Positions 23,534 through 31,696 of a stretch of DNA of 39,312 bases are shown piece after piece. Under the pieces are notes generated by a model. It was not told where the DNA came from. It did no database searches and saw nothing but the letters and a program-made list of their open reading frames with translations. The DNA is from a virus, in the IMG/VR virus record IMGVR_UViG_3300047470_000312, positions 1 through 39,312 of that record. The stretch is one strand, 5' to 3'. The first letter of the stretch is position 1. Every line of letters starts with the position of its first letter. A program made the translations under genes and the position numbers.

Positions 23534-24328
23534 TTACCTTTGTGGGCCGAATTCAGCAGCAAGCATTTGCGCCACCAAACCTCGTCGCCCCTTGTCGTCA
23601 AGCTTTGTTGGATCAATTGCCTGAGAAGGGAGTCCGGCTCCTCCAGCTGAATTTCCCATTACCTGGGGGGCAAACGGGCGGGGATTCTGCTGAAGGATAT
23701 TCTGAGTCAATTGCTGATAGGCACCAATAGCCTTATCCATCGTGACGTTTTCAGGGTCCACGGCCATGAGGCTGAGGACATAGTTAACATCAAATGGACC
23801 ATGCTTTTCGGTAGCTGCCGTGATTTCATGCTCTAGCTGCTGCTCGGCTTCCGCATTCACCTTTTCCTGATGCTGCGAAAGAATTGTCTGAGCAACTAGA
23901 TCGAAACCCTGCTGCAATTGATCCAGTCGAGGACCGTAGGGATCAGGAGTTTCGTCCTCATCCCCTTCCTCGTCAACAAGCTGTTCGGCTTGAGCTTCAG
24001 TCAAACCGTAAGCTTCCTGAAGTGCCTTTACGACGTCACCAGGGTTATTGTTGATTTGGTACATCAACTGAAGACCCTGACCCAATTCCTCAGCGCCGAT
24101 TCCGTTGTCAACGAAATCCTTGTACGCCTCGTACTGCTTCGCAGTTTGATTTGCCTGCTCAATACGAGTTTGCGCTGAACGGTCCCAGTCGGCGAAATGC
24201 TTTGTTACGACCGGGTGGAATTCGTCGGGCAGGACACCGAGGACATCGTCCCAAGCCGGATTGTGCCCTGGAGTGCTTTCACCCGAAGGTTCGACACCCT
24301 GTACAGTACCGAGCTCGTCGTCGTCCAT
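23534..24328 (-). CDS. Capsid scaffolding protein
   Basis: A 264-residue, acidic, Gln/Glu-rich protein with long helices (ALQEAYGLTEAQAEQLVDE; EKVNAEAEQQLEHEITAAT) and a basic C-terminus (DDKGRRGLVAQMLAAEFGPQ), the usual polarity of scaffolds that bind capsid with their C-terminal helix. It is 12 bases upstream of the major capsid gene in transcription order. It has a strong ribosome site, AAGGGGAAAA, before ATG 24328. Confidence 0.85.
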   Translation of the reverse strand: MDDDELGTVQGVEPSGESTPGHNPAWDDVLGVLPDEFHPVVTKHFADWDRSAQTRIEQANQTAKQYEAYKDFVDNGIGAEELGQGLQLMYQINNNPGDVVKALQEAYGLTEAQAEQLVDEEGDEDETPDPYGPRLDQLQQGFDLVAQTILSQHQEKVNAEAEQQLEHEITAATEKHGPFDVNYVLSLMAVDPENVTMDKAIGAYQQLTQNILQQNPRPFAPQVMGNSAGGAGLPSQAIDPTKLDDKGRRGLVAQMLAAEFGPQR

Positions 24329-24382
24329 TTTTCCCCTTTTCTGGCCCGTACCTCAAAAGAGGCCCTAGACCCAAAATACAAG

Positions 24383-24634
24383 TTACAGCTTCGGGTTCTC
24401 AGGCGCAAGAGCGGCTGAATTACTGTCACAAGCAACGGCCGCGTTCGACCACATCATTGCCTCACGGAGTCTTGCAATTGCTGTCGATCGAGCAGCACCG
24501 GGAGGAACGTGATCGAGAACCCAATGTGCGAGACTGCCGAAACTAATTCTGACAGCATCGTGAACTTCGCCGGTAATGTCAGTTGCTGGATGGAAAGCAA
24601 AATCGTTAGAAATGCTTTCATGCGTCGGTCCCAA
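24383..24634 (-). CDS. Acb2-like anti-CBASS cyclic-nucleotide sponge
   Basis: An 83-residue helical-hairpin protein matching the Acb2/Tad1 hairpin family. The visible signature is F12-x-F14-H15-P16 near the N-terminus, then V..A..SLAH, P44-P45 and a second helix ARLREAMMWSNAAVA (54-68), where the A-M-x-W-x-N-A-A pattern is the family hallmark. Acb2 proteins form hexamers that bind cyclic di- and trinucleotides and so block CBASS defence. Known acb2 genes often lie beside capsid genes, as here (between portal and scaffold). Start TTG 24634 follows AAGGGGAAG and sits one base after the upstream stop. Ligand preference is not readable. Confidence 0.78.
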   Translation of the reverse strand: MGPTHESISNDFAFHPATDITGEVHDAVRISFGSLAHWVLDHVPPGAARSTAIARLREAMMWSNAAVACDSNSAALAPENPKL

Positions 24635-24635
24635 T

Positions 24636-24860
24636 TTACTTCCCCTTCTGCTGAGGCACCTTTGTAGCGAGTCGCTTCTGAATTGCTGCCGCCCGAGCAT
24701 TTCGCTTCACGGACTTATCGTCACTGCCACCATTCGCCCTGGCCTTTGCCTGCTGAAGCCAAGGAGGAAGCGGCTTGCCATTGTTTGGATTCTGGTTCTG
24801 GTCCACCGATTTCCTCTTTTCATAAACTTCTTTGAGCAAAGCCTGGTGACCCTGATTCAT
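24636..24860 (-). CDS. Small basic virion protein
   Basis: A 74-residue basic protein. An N-terminal helix (ALLKEVYEKRKSVDQNQ) is followed by a Pro/Asn linker and a C-terminal basic helix with ARAAAIQKRL (55-64), the motif shared with three other small virion proteins. ATG 24860 overlaps the upstream stop. No family recognised; probably a minor head or ejection component. Confidence 0.6.
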   Translation of the reverse strand: MNQGHQALLKEVYEKRKSVDQNQNPNNGKPLPPWLQQAKARANGGSDDKSVKRNARAAAIQKRLATKVPQQKGK

Positions 24861-25126
24861 GCGGTCGACGTCGGCATGTAATCAGAAATCGTCGTCTTGT
24901 CGTCAATTGACCGGAGCGCCCAAACCATATCGTTCGCAGTCATCTGGTCCAGCTTTGCCGTAGTGTAGTATCCGGCATTCGCTGCGGCCAGTCGGGTACG
25001 CATTGCCAGAACAGAAACGTAATTGGAAGCGTTGTTCAGACCACTTCCAGTTCCGCCCATATCCGATACGGCCTTAAGCGAATTCGCGAGAAGCGGGTAC
25101 GAAGAACCCATTTGGGTGTTAGCCAT
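24857..25126 (-). CDS. Small head-region protein, 89 residues
   Basis: A helical protein with Ala/Ser/Asn-rich composition (VSVLAMRTRLAAANAGYYTT). It directly follows the portal gene, where head accessory or tail-completion factors are encoded. Function unknown. The frame is clean, uses ATG 25126 and ends by overlapping the next start. Confidence 0.6.
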   Translation of the reverse strand: MANTQMGSSYPLLANSLKAVSDMGGTGSGLNNASNYVSVLAMRTRLAAANAGYYTTAKLDQMTANDMVWALRSIDDKTTISDYMPTSTA

Positions 25127-25131
25127 TTAAA

Positions 25132-27408
25132 TCACATCCCTGGAGGCATTTGCTGCTGCTGCTGTTCGGGAGGCATTTGGCTAGGGTCACCTTCTGGAGG
25201 CGCTCCCTGGCCACTCATTTCGGGACCGGCTGCAATCTGCTGAAGCATTTCATCCGGAACCTGTCCGCTATCTACACCACCAGATGTTACAGCATTCTGG
25301 CCGTTTTGAGGAGCAGGCATACCAGGAATCATTCCGAGCGACATCATGTGCTGATTTACATGCTGCTCGAAAAGTGCTTTGGTCTCCGGAGGGAGGCTTT
25401 CGTATTCCTGGGACTTTCGGTAATTATTGTGTGTCTGAATGTGTGCCTGATGCGCGTCATATGAATTAACCGGCACAATCAGCGGGGGTTCTGTTGGGTT
25501 CCCCATTTGATCCTGGAGCGGCTGACCTGTATTTGGATCGATCAAACCCTGACTAGGATCAGGTTGACCAGTCATGGGGTCCTTTACAACAAAGGTTTCC
25601 ATGTACTGACTCATTTGCTCCTGAGTCACCGCAGCCATGCGCATATTTTCGCGCGAAGCCTGAGCATAATCAATCTTAATTTCCTCATAGAGGCGATTCA
25701 CCCCACCGACGTCCATGAGCTCCAAACCCTTCTCCGGGGGAATGAAACCTTGAGTCATCAAGTCCATCAAAAGCGCCTGCTTGGCACTCTTGCTGGTGGG
25801 CAAAGCTGAACCAGCTTCTACGCGAATATCAGTGTTGCCGCGCAGATCAGAACCCTGGAATGAAATCACATTGTAAGTGTTGTCTCGGCCGGTAACTTTC
25901 ACCTGTCGAGGCATGTCCCAATACTGCTTCACATAGCAAAGCGTCTGGTAACCGATCTTTTCAAATGCGTCTTCAATTCCAGCATATGTGGTTGCCAGCA
26001 TTGTTTCATCCTGCTCCTGCAAATAGTTAATTGCAGTCGCGGCAGTAACACCAGCAGGAACCTGACCCTTTGAAACCTGATGCTGACCGGAGATATCCTC
26101 AAAATCCATAAGGAGACGATCAAGTTCCTGCAAAACGTAATTAGGCAGGCCCTGCATAGGAACAGGTTCAGGCTTAGGGAAGCCAAGATTGTATTCAATT
26201 ACCTGTCCAGGTTCAGTGGTAATTTTGCTTGCTGTGACAGAACCCTTTGCGGCCATGTATTGAGCATGGCCCATTCTGTTTTTGTTCTCAACGATCTGAC
26301 CACGTGTGCGATTGTACTCACGCTGAACTGGAATCAGATCGCTGATGACCGAGTCGCCATAAAAACGCCCGGTCGGAATGTGGGGGATCTTTGAAAATGG
26401 ATACTGCTGGTGAATGTACGGATTGCCCTTAACGAACTGAACCAACTTGTCGCCAACAATTGTAAACATGCCACCTTCTGGCATGAATTCAACATTGCCA
26501 GGCTTAACCCAAACCTCATAGCAGAGGATTGAATCTTTCTTGGCGTCGCTCGCGCCCACCAGGTTAAGGAAACTGTCGTTGAGGATGTCCGACGCTTCCA
26601 TGATGTTTGGTGCGACGTTCATTTTGTAATTCAGCCGAACCCATTCGGGGGTACGAGTCTGAAGCTGAATTACGTAAGGCTGATCTTCGATATCTTCTGC
26701 CATAAGGTCTGGCACGAAAAGGTGGAAGGGGGTCACATTTTCGTAGCAGAAATCGCCATCAGGGGGATTTTCGGGAAGCTTCCCCTGGAGCATTTCCATA
26801 GCTTGAGGCGGCAAACCTTCAGGCAGTGGGGGAGTGGGGGACCACTGCTTACTTTTCTTCTGAGGATCCCAATAGGTTTTGATGAAACCAGTCCCAGTGC
26901 AAAGTGTCCAGAGAATACTCTGCCTGAAAATGGTTTTGATTTTGTACTGCCGGTAAACCGAATCCCAAACCTGCTCACCGGCCTGAGCAGCAGCCGTATC
27001 CGAATCCTCACCCGTGGCAGGAACAATTGTCGCGCTAGGCTTCTGTGAAATCAGGCGCGCAATTTCCGTACGGATGATGGGTCGAATTCGATTGATTACT
27101 GGCCGGGATCGATAATAAGGAGCAGGAGGAACGTAAAGACGGACGCTAGTACCGCTACCGCTAGTATTCGTGACAGGTAGTACTTGAACATTCTGCTTCC
27201 CCGTATAAAACGCCATGTTCATATACCATTGGCGTTCAAGCTGCTGACGAATGTTTCGGCACCGGAGGTGAGCATTCTTCGTCCAGGCAATTACCTGGTT
27301 CTCGAAATCCTTGTTCTTCGATCGGCTCGCCAGTTCCGAAATCTGATCGGTAGAGTACCCGTCAGGCTTTTGAGCCCCAGGAACAATTGCCGAAGTCGAT
27401 TTAGCCAT
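25132..27408 (-). CDS. Portal protein
   Basis: A 758-residue portal of the large podovirus/P22-like class. It has an N-terminal clip/wing region with VNRIRPIIRTEIARLISQ, a central beta-rich zone with QYPFSKIPHIPTGRFYGDSV, a long stem helix after VSKGQVPAGVTAATAINYL (the QxxxpxGvtaAtai segment is typical of portals), and a Met/Gln/Pro-rich C-terminus ending in QQQQQMPPGM. It forms the dodecameric DNA gate at the capsid vertex. A strong AAAAGGAGGTGA is directly before ATG 27408. It lies two genes after the large terminase cluster. Confidence 0.92.
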   Translation of the reverse strand: MAKSTSAIVPGAQKPDGYSTDQISELASRSKNKDFENQVIAWTKNAHLRCRNIRQQLERQWYMNMAFYTGKQNVQVLPVTNTSGSGTSVRLYVPPAPYYRSRPVINRIRPIIRTEIARLISQKPSATIVPATGEDSDTAAAQAGEQVWDSVYRQYKIKTIFRQSILWTLCTGTGFIKTYWDPQKKSKQWSPTPPLPEGLPPQAMEMLQGKLPENPPDGDFCYENVTPFHLFVPDLMAEDIEDQPYVIQLQTRTPEWVRLNYKMNVAPNIMEASDILNDSFLNLVGASDAKKDSILCYEVWVKPGNVEFMPEGGMFTIVGDKLVQFVKGNPYIHQQYPFSKIPHIPTGRFYGDSVISDLIPVQREYNRTRGQIVENKNRMGHAQYMAAKGSVTASKITTEPGQVIEYNLGFPKPEPVPMQGLPNYVLQELDRLLMDFEDISGQHQVSKGQVPAGVTAATAINYLQEQDETMLATTYAGIEDAFEKIGYQTLCYVKQYWDMPRQVKVTGRDNTYNVISFQGSDLRGNTDIRVEAGSALPTSKSAKQALLMDLMTQGFIPPEKGLELMDVGGVNRLYEEIKIDYAQASRENMRMAAVTQEQMSQYMETFVVKDPMTGQPDPSQGLIDPNTGQPLQDQMGNPTEPPLIVPVNSYDAHQAHIQTHNNYRKSQEYESLPPETKALFEQHVNQHMMSLGMIPGMPAPQNGQNAVTSGGVDSGQVPDEMLQQIAAGPEMSGQGAPPEGDPSQMPPEQQQQQMPPGM

Positions 27409-27423
27409 TCACCTCCTTTTTAA

Positions 27424-27534
27424 TTACACACCGAACTCGGTTCGGAAATCAATGTCGTCATCCTGCGCATACGCAAGATTTGGATCAATGCCAGAACGCT
27501 CATATCGACTAGCCAAACGATGAGCCATAGCCAC
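27424..27534 (-). CDS. Possible short ORF before the portal gene
   Basis: A GTG-started 36-residue frame ending in AQDDDIDFRTEFGV just upstream of the portal. It begins at the stop of the zinc-ribbon gene (TGATGATGTG) with no ribosome site of its own and could be translated by coupling. Evidence is weak: short, acidic and without a motif, but it fills an otherwise empty 130-base gap. Confidence 0.35.
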   Translation of the reverse strand: MAMAHRLASRYERSGIDPNLAYAQDDDIDFRTEFGV

Positions 27535-27538
27535 ATCA

Positions 27539-28084
27539 TCAAGAGGATGAAGTGTTTCTGCCGCGTCGCTTAGGCTTTTCGTCTGACTCGTCGTCGCTTC
27601 CAAAGCTTGGAAGGTCGACAAATCCTTCGAGGCCGATAGGTTGGTCAGGCGTTGAATTGTCTGGTTCTGGTTCTGGATCTGCTTCCAGAGAATCAAGCAC
27701 GGTAGGATTGGTGCTGTCAGGATCGCAATGACAGTTACGCAGAAGTATGCGAGCGGCATCAATTTCAGCCTTAGATTCGAACTTTAGACCCTCGTGAGCG
27801 GCGTGAAGATTTTCATAAGTTGCCGTAAGAATTTCAAGCGACCTACTCGAAACAAGCCCCAAAAGCTTTGCAGCTTCACCGATGCACCAGGTACAAAAGT
27901 AGACGGCACCGTACCAATCCATTGTCTTACCAAAATCAATGAACTGACGACCGTCACCCCCGGCGCTTCCACAAAGTGCACAAACACCGGGGGCCAAATT
28001 TGCATTGTCCGTGATGCGAAAACGTGACTGAGCATTTTCCTCAGTTACCTTTTCGACATCGACCGGCTCAATTGCTACGCCCAC
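27539..28084 (-). CDS. Zinc-ribbon protein with acidic tail, 181 residues
   Basis: Has a four-cysteine ribbon C35/C38 and C64/C67 (CALC and CTWC) in the first 70 residues, then a helical part (LEILTATYENLHAAHEGL) and a long acidic, disordered tail ending KPKRRGRNTSSS. GTG 28084 has GGAGGG seven bases upstream. It follows two very small Cys-rich genes and an acidic gene between terminase and portal. It may bind DNA or terminase at the packaging vertex; that is inference from position. Confidence 0.7.
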   Translation of the reverse strand: MGVAIEPVDVEKVTEENAQSRFRITDNANLAPGVCALCGSAGGDGRQFIDFGKTMDWYGAVYFCTWCIGEAAKLLGLVSSRSLEILTATYENLHAAHEGLKFESKAEIDAARILLRNCHCDPDSTNPTVLDSLEADPEPEPDNSTPDQPIGLEGFVDLPSFGSDDESDEKPKRRGRNTSSS

Positions 28085-28476
28085 GTTCCCTCCGAAGTAG
28101 AATCAGATTCAGTCGACTCGTCTTCGACAACTTCCTCTGAAGAGTCTTCCTCAGCTTCCGGAACTGTAGGGTTTTCGTCGGCGACACTTGAAGCATTCTC
28201 CTCTGCGGGAACACCACTGTCGACGGGAATGTCATTCGGCTGCTCGTCGGCAAAGTGAACTACCTGAAGATTCGACGGAACCGTTCCCGTACGAGAGTCA
28301 AGCTCGGGAGTCCAACCGGGGTAAGTATTGTCTACGACGACCTCACGCGGCTCACGATTTTCAAGCTTTGCGTTTCGATCCTCAAGCTGCTGCTTTTCAA
28401 GGCGGTCCAGTCGCTCGTTATTTGCAGCAGCGCCAAGAGTGGGGTTGTTCCAGATTTCGGGGTCGATGTCAGTCAT
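28075..28476 (-). CDS. Acidic disordered protein, 133 residues
   Basis: Starts at ATG 28476, seven bases after ACGGAG. A short N-terminal coiled coil (NNERLDRLEKQQLEDRNAKL) is followed by a Glu/Asp/Ser/Pro-rich tail. Similar acidic proteins occur in phage head regions. The start overlaps the preceding Cys-rich gene by eight bases. Confidence 0.65.
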   Translation of the reverse strand: MTDIDPEIWNNPTLGAAANNERLDRLEKQQLEDRNAKLENREPREVVVDNTYPGWTPELDSRTGTVPSNLQVVHFADEQPNDIPVDSGVPAEENASSVADENPTVPEAEEDSSEEVVEDESTESDSTSEGTWA

Positions 28477-28597
28477 TTTCAAACTCCGTTCCGCAATTTG
28501 GACAGATTACTACATGACAGCCACATGAATGGTCTTCACAAAACATATCACCACATTCGCGGCAATAGAATTGCTCTTTACATTCACTTCCGCACAC
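28469..28597 (-). CDS. Cysteine-rich mini-protein (42 residues)
   Basis: Not detectable by length thresholds. The frame from GTG 28597 encodes ten or so cysteines in 42 residues: CGSEC, CREC, FC, CGCH and CPNC. This suggests two interleaved zinc sites, with a C-terminal rubredoxin-like CPNCGTEFE knuckle. It overlaps both neighbours (14 bases with the preceding gene, eight with the next), the signature of a compact, selected gene. Confidence 0.7.
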   Translation of the reverse strand: MCGSECKEQFYCRECGDMFCEDHSCGCHVVICPNCGTEFEND

Positions 28598-28688
28598 GAT
28601 GCTGGCAATCGCAGTGTTCGCCACCATGACAATTGTCGTGGTCATTTCTCATACATCTGGGACAAACGAAACTAAAAATCGCCATCAT
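28584..28688 (-). CDS. Cys/His mini-protein at the terminase stop (34 residues)
   Basis: ATG 28688 (or 28685) lies inside the end of the large terminase gene, with GGAG about 11 bases upstream. The product has CPRC, then NDHDNCHGG and HCDCQH, five cysteines and four histidines, enough for two zinc ions. It overlaps the terminase by 17 bases and the next Cys-rich gene by 14. Confidence 0.6.
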   Translation of the reverse strand: MMAIFSFVCPRCMRNDHDNCHGGEHCDCQHRVRK

Positions 28689-30213
28689 TGAGATCAATTC
28701 TCCAATCCGTTTTTCCACTTTGCGAAAGTCCCTGCGGCGTAAGATTCCGATCAATGTTCCACGGACCCTGCCCAGGATTTTTCGCCGATGTACCTCCAAT
28801 TTGGGGGAGTGGAGTACCGCTGGGCATTTCAGCAGCTGGCCTCAAATCGGGCATCAGACTGAAGAAGTACCGACACTCATCACAAGCGTGGTCATCTTTT
28901 TTATGAATTTGGTCGTACGGATTGTTTTGCGAAGCCTGCTTTTTACTTGACCATGTCTTCCACCTTAGTCGCTGGATTTCTCTGATTAGGTTTATGCAGT
29001 TACGAGTAATGTACCAGTTCGGACGCCCGTCCGCACCCACCTTCAAGTACTGGTTTACTTTGGCAACACCAGTTGCGACATCGTTTGTTCCAAGGATCAT
29101 TCCAATGCCACGAATAGCGTATTCGGTTTGGATGGAAGTACCAGTAACTGCATTTGATTGAGCTAGCGCAGGATCGCAAACGCGAATGTCTGGCAAACGT
29201 CCGTGACGCCTTTCCTTGGCGTGAATTACCTCAGAATGATAATCAATGATTTGCCCAGCTTCGTAATGCTCATCGAAAGTTATCGCTCGATTGTCTCGAT
29301 CAACAGCGTGCCAATGTGCCGATGTGGGATTATTGAAACCATGATCGAGTGACATGTAACGACTGTATTGGCTACCAACAAGTTCTTTCGGGTCGATCTC
29401 ATCGATGATGTGAATTTGGGGGTTGAAGGCTTTGTAGACGAGTCCACCCATTTGGACGAACTTTCCATGACCACGTGCATCCCTTTCATCTGAATCAAGA
29501 CCGTCAAGAAAGATTTTGACTTCACTTTGGTCTAGATAAGGATTTTCCGCCATATCGACTTCTACGACAGAAACATGCTCATCCCCGAGGATACCCTTTT
29601 CGTAGATGTCATCATAGACCCATGTCATTCCTTCGACAGGCGTCATAGTAATCCACAAGTGACCCTTACGGTCAATTAGACGGGCTCGATTTTCGTTGTA
29701 AATGGATTGTGGAGGCTCCTCATCAAAGTGGACGAAGTCTCGCGATGTTCCGGCGAACTTATCCAAATCCTGGTCATACGACATGAGCTCGACGAACGAT
29801 CCATTTTCAAGGTACAAAGTTCGCGTGCTTGCTTCATAAGCATCTGTCCAAGTTCCTCCACGGAGTTGACTAGGAGGAAGCCATTGCTTGAGCTGTGGCT
29901 TGATGATTTTTTCAATGCCATTGAGAAAATCAACAGACACGATACGTCCCGCAATGGGACGGTTCGGAATTCGCTGATAAGGATGTGTTCTGGTGAGCCA
30001 CCAGATATCTTCAACGATTCCGCCAGTAGTCTTTCCACTTCGGTTTCCACCAATGTACAGGCGGATTCTCTTATCTGCTGAATGAAATCGTCGCTGCTTG
30101 GAGTGGGGTACATAACTATTGATGTCTGGGAATGTAGCGACCCGTGCAAGGTTTTCTCCAAGGTCCCGGAAAGCATCCTGAATATTTGCGATTCGCTTCT
30201 GCCTGGGAGGCAT
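28672..30213 (-). CDS. Terminase large subunit (packaging ATPase/nuclease)
   Basis: Motor that translocates DNA into the prohead and cuts it. Walker A GGNRSGKT is at 55-62 and Walker B FVHFDEE at 160-166. The RNase H-like nuclease carries D290 (MSLDHGF), D347 (VCDPAL) and D440/D441 (KKDDHACDECRY). Length of 513 residues is typical. TAGGAG precedes ATG 30213. Upstream of it lies a GC-rich structured element. Confidence 0.95.
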   Translation of the reverse strand: MPPRQKRIANIQDAFRDLGENLARVATFPDINSYVPHSKQRRFHSADKRIRLYIGGNRSGKTTGGIVEDIWWLTRTHPYQRIPNRPIAGRIVSVDFLNGIEKIIKPQLKQWLPPSQLRGGTWTDAYEASTRTLYLENGSFVELMSYDQDLDKFAGTSRDFVHFDEEPPQSIYNENRARLIDRKGHLWITMTPVEGMTWVYDDIYEKGILGDEHVSVVEVDMAENPYLDQSEVKIFLDGLDSDERDARGHGKFVQMGGLVYKAFNPQIHIIDEIDPKELVGSQYSRYMSLDHGFNNPTSAHWHAVDRDNRAITFDEHYEAGQIIDYHSEVIHAKERRHGRLPDIRVCDPALAQSNAVTGTSIQTEYAIRGIGMILGTNDVATGVAKVNQYLKVGADGRPNWYITRNCINLIREIQRLRWKTWSSKKQASQNNPYDQIHKKDDHACDECRYFFSLMPDLRPAAEMPSGTPLPQIGGTSAKNPGQGPWNIDRNLTPQGLSQSGKTDWRIDLNDGDF

Positions 30214-30241
30214 GTACTCCTAATTAAGTTCGAAAACTTTA

Positions 30242-30385
30242 AACTTGCTCCACTTGTGCGGGGGGCCCTCGCTCCAAAGCCCATTCTGGCTTCACCAGGG
30301 CCTCCCCTACGCTCCTGCGTCGCTCCGTGAAGCCCCTGGCAAATCCAGCCTACGCTTTTCCGCCCCCCGCAAAGCTCCGCAAGTT
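30242..30385. other. GC-rich structured intergenic element
   Basis: Between the appendage gene (ending 30396) and the large terminase. An outer 7-bp stem pairs 30242-30248 with 30379-30385. A 10-bp, nearly all-GC stem pairs 30257-30266 with 30362-30371. Inside, GGCTTCAC 30288-30295 pairs with GTGAAGCC 30327-30334, and ACGC 30309-30312 with GCGT 30317-30320. CCAGGG 30295-30300 can instead pair with CCCTGG 30334-30339. The pentamer GCTCC recurs five times in this span. G+C is clearly higher than in the flanking genes. No gene is convincing here. Confidence 0.6.
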
Positions 30386-30395
30386 CAAACTTTTC

Positions 30396-31073
30396 TCACG
30401 GTGATGTGTATTTTGCTGCTCCGACCGCATATTGAACTGAGCCACCAAAGTGAACGCGGTTGAAGTCGGCAGTCCCACCAAATCCACGAACGGTAGGATT
30501 TGCGGTACCGTCATCGGGAATGAAAATTCGTGCACCCTGGTAGGCATCCAAAGCTGTTGCGGAAACGCTGACAGCCAAAGTGTCATGACCCAACATGAAA
30601 GCACCGCGCTGCCTAGGTGACAAACCTTTTGGTAGCGGTTTAAACACTGCGTGGGATGTGTTCCGTGCGAAAGTTCCAGCTGTAATCCCCACTACTCCCC
30701 TCCAGTGACATTTGCCACGGTGATCGAAAGCAATTGCGAAGGGGTTTGCTGGTACTGGGTTCAGGGTCCAAGTGCCAAGATTCAGGCACGTCGTCGGAAT
30801 CGTCAACCACGGTGAAATCGCGTCCTGAACTGGTCTCCAATGCCAACCCCAATTCGCATCTTTGGCAATGAGGATGTAAATACTTTTGGTTCCGGTGAGA
30901 TAAAACCTGTCACCAATTGTGTAGCTACCGGCTTGCGGAAGTGTTGCGCCTGAATCGGGAGCAGTAACCCCCGTAATTTTGTCCCAATTGGTATTGATGT
31001 AGGTTTCGAAATCAGCCATGGAATCAAATCGATCAGGCTGATTCAAACCGTAGAATGGCGTGGTGTCACCCAT
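30396..31073 (-). CDS. Appendage/tail-fibre-like protein A
   Basis: A 225-residue virion protein. The N-terminal INTNWDKI (26-33) matches a motif in the next two genes, so the three share an attachment domain. The C-terminal part is beta-rich with Gly/Ala/Phe and ends VQYAVGAAKYTSP. ATG 31073 shares a base with the upstream stop (TAATG). Probably one of several receptor-binding or collar appendages. Confidence 0.6.
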   Translation of the reverse strand: MGDTTPFYGLNQPDRFDSMADFETYINTNWDKITGVTAPDSGATLPQAGSYTIGDRFYLTGTKSIYILIAKDANWGWHWRPVQDAISPWLTIPTTCLNLGTWTLNPVPANPFAIAFDHRGKCHWRGVVGITAGTFARNTSHAVFKPLPKGLSPRQRGAFMLGHDTLAVSVSATALDAYQGARIFIPDDGTANPTVRGFGGTADFNRVHFGGSVQYAVGAAKYTSP

Positions 31074-31696
31074 TAGTACCACCACCAAACCTGATCGAGT
31101 TGAATAAAGTTACCACCGCCGCCACCGCCCAAATATTGAGCAGCAAGTCTTACGAAACCGCCCGACGAATCCACGGTGATAATAGCTGAAGCCACTGTTG
31201 AAGCTCCAGCCGTCAAAGCTGTTGCGGCTACCGATTTGTGAATACCCCCAATAGGTGCAAATGAACTGGCTGGAGAACCGGCTGCAAGCGAATTTAGCTG
31301 GAAGCTACTTCCCTGTGTCCAAACACTTGCGGCACCATCAAAGTTGTAGCCACCGGCCAATTCCACCTGACGTAGTTTTGAATTGCTACGCCACCGTGGT
31401 GTGAAACCAGCTCGTGCTACACGCGGTGCGAGAATCGGCAAAGCAGTCCATGCGGACCAGTTTGCATCAATGTCATCGGGAATTCGCTGCGCGGCACCGT
31501 CGTAAACGCCAAATCGAAAGCTACCATCAAAAAACTCTTGGCCAGCTTCAGCCAAAGTAAGAGAACCACCGGCCGCGTATGGTCGAAGTTTCAAATCGAT
31601 ATGATCCCAGTTGTCGTTTAGCTGGGTAGCTTCATTGACATTTGGATCATTCGGGGCCGCGGGAGCTATTTTGAAGAAGTTGAAATAGTTAGCCAT
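31073..31696 (-). CDS. Appendage/tail-fibre-like protein B
   Basis: A 207-residue protein with N-terminal LNDNWDHID (26-34), paralogous to its neighbours in the first 35 residues and different afterwards. The C-terminal half is beta-rich and ends in a Gly-rich loop and aromatic tip (YLGGGGGGNFIQLDQVWWWY). ATG 31696 overlaps the upstream stop (TGATG). Confidence 0.6.
   Translation of the reverse strand: MANYFNFFKIAPAAPNDPNVNEATQLNDNWDHIDLKLRPYAAGGSLTLAEAGQEFFDGSFRFGVYDGAAQRIPDDIDANWSAWTALPILAPRVARAGFTPRWRSNSKLRQVELAGGYNFDGAASVWTQGSSFQLNSLAAGSPASSFAPIGGIHKSVAATALTAGASTVASAIITVDSSGGFVRLAAQYLGGGGGGNFIQLDQVWWWY

Noticed and set aside
27424-27762. Longer frame with an N-terminal membrane-like helix before the portal
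   Set aside because: Most of it lies inside the zinc-ribbon gene in another frame; only the last 36 codons could be independent.
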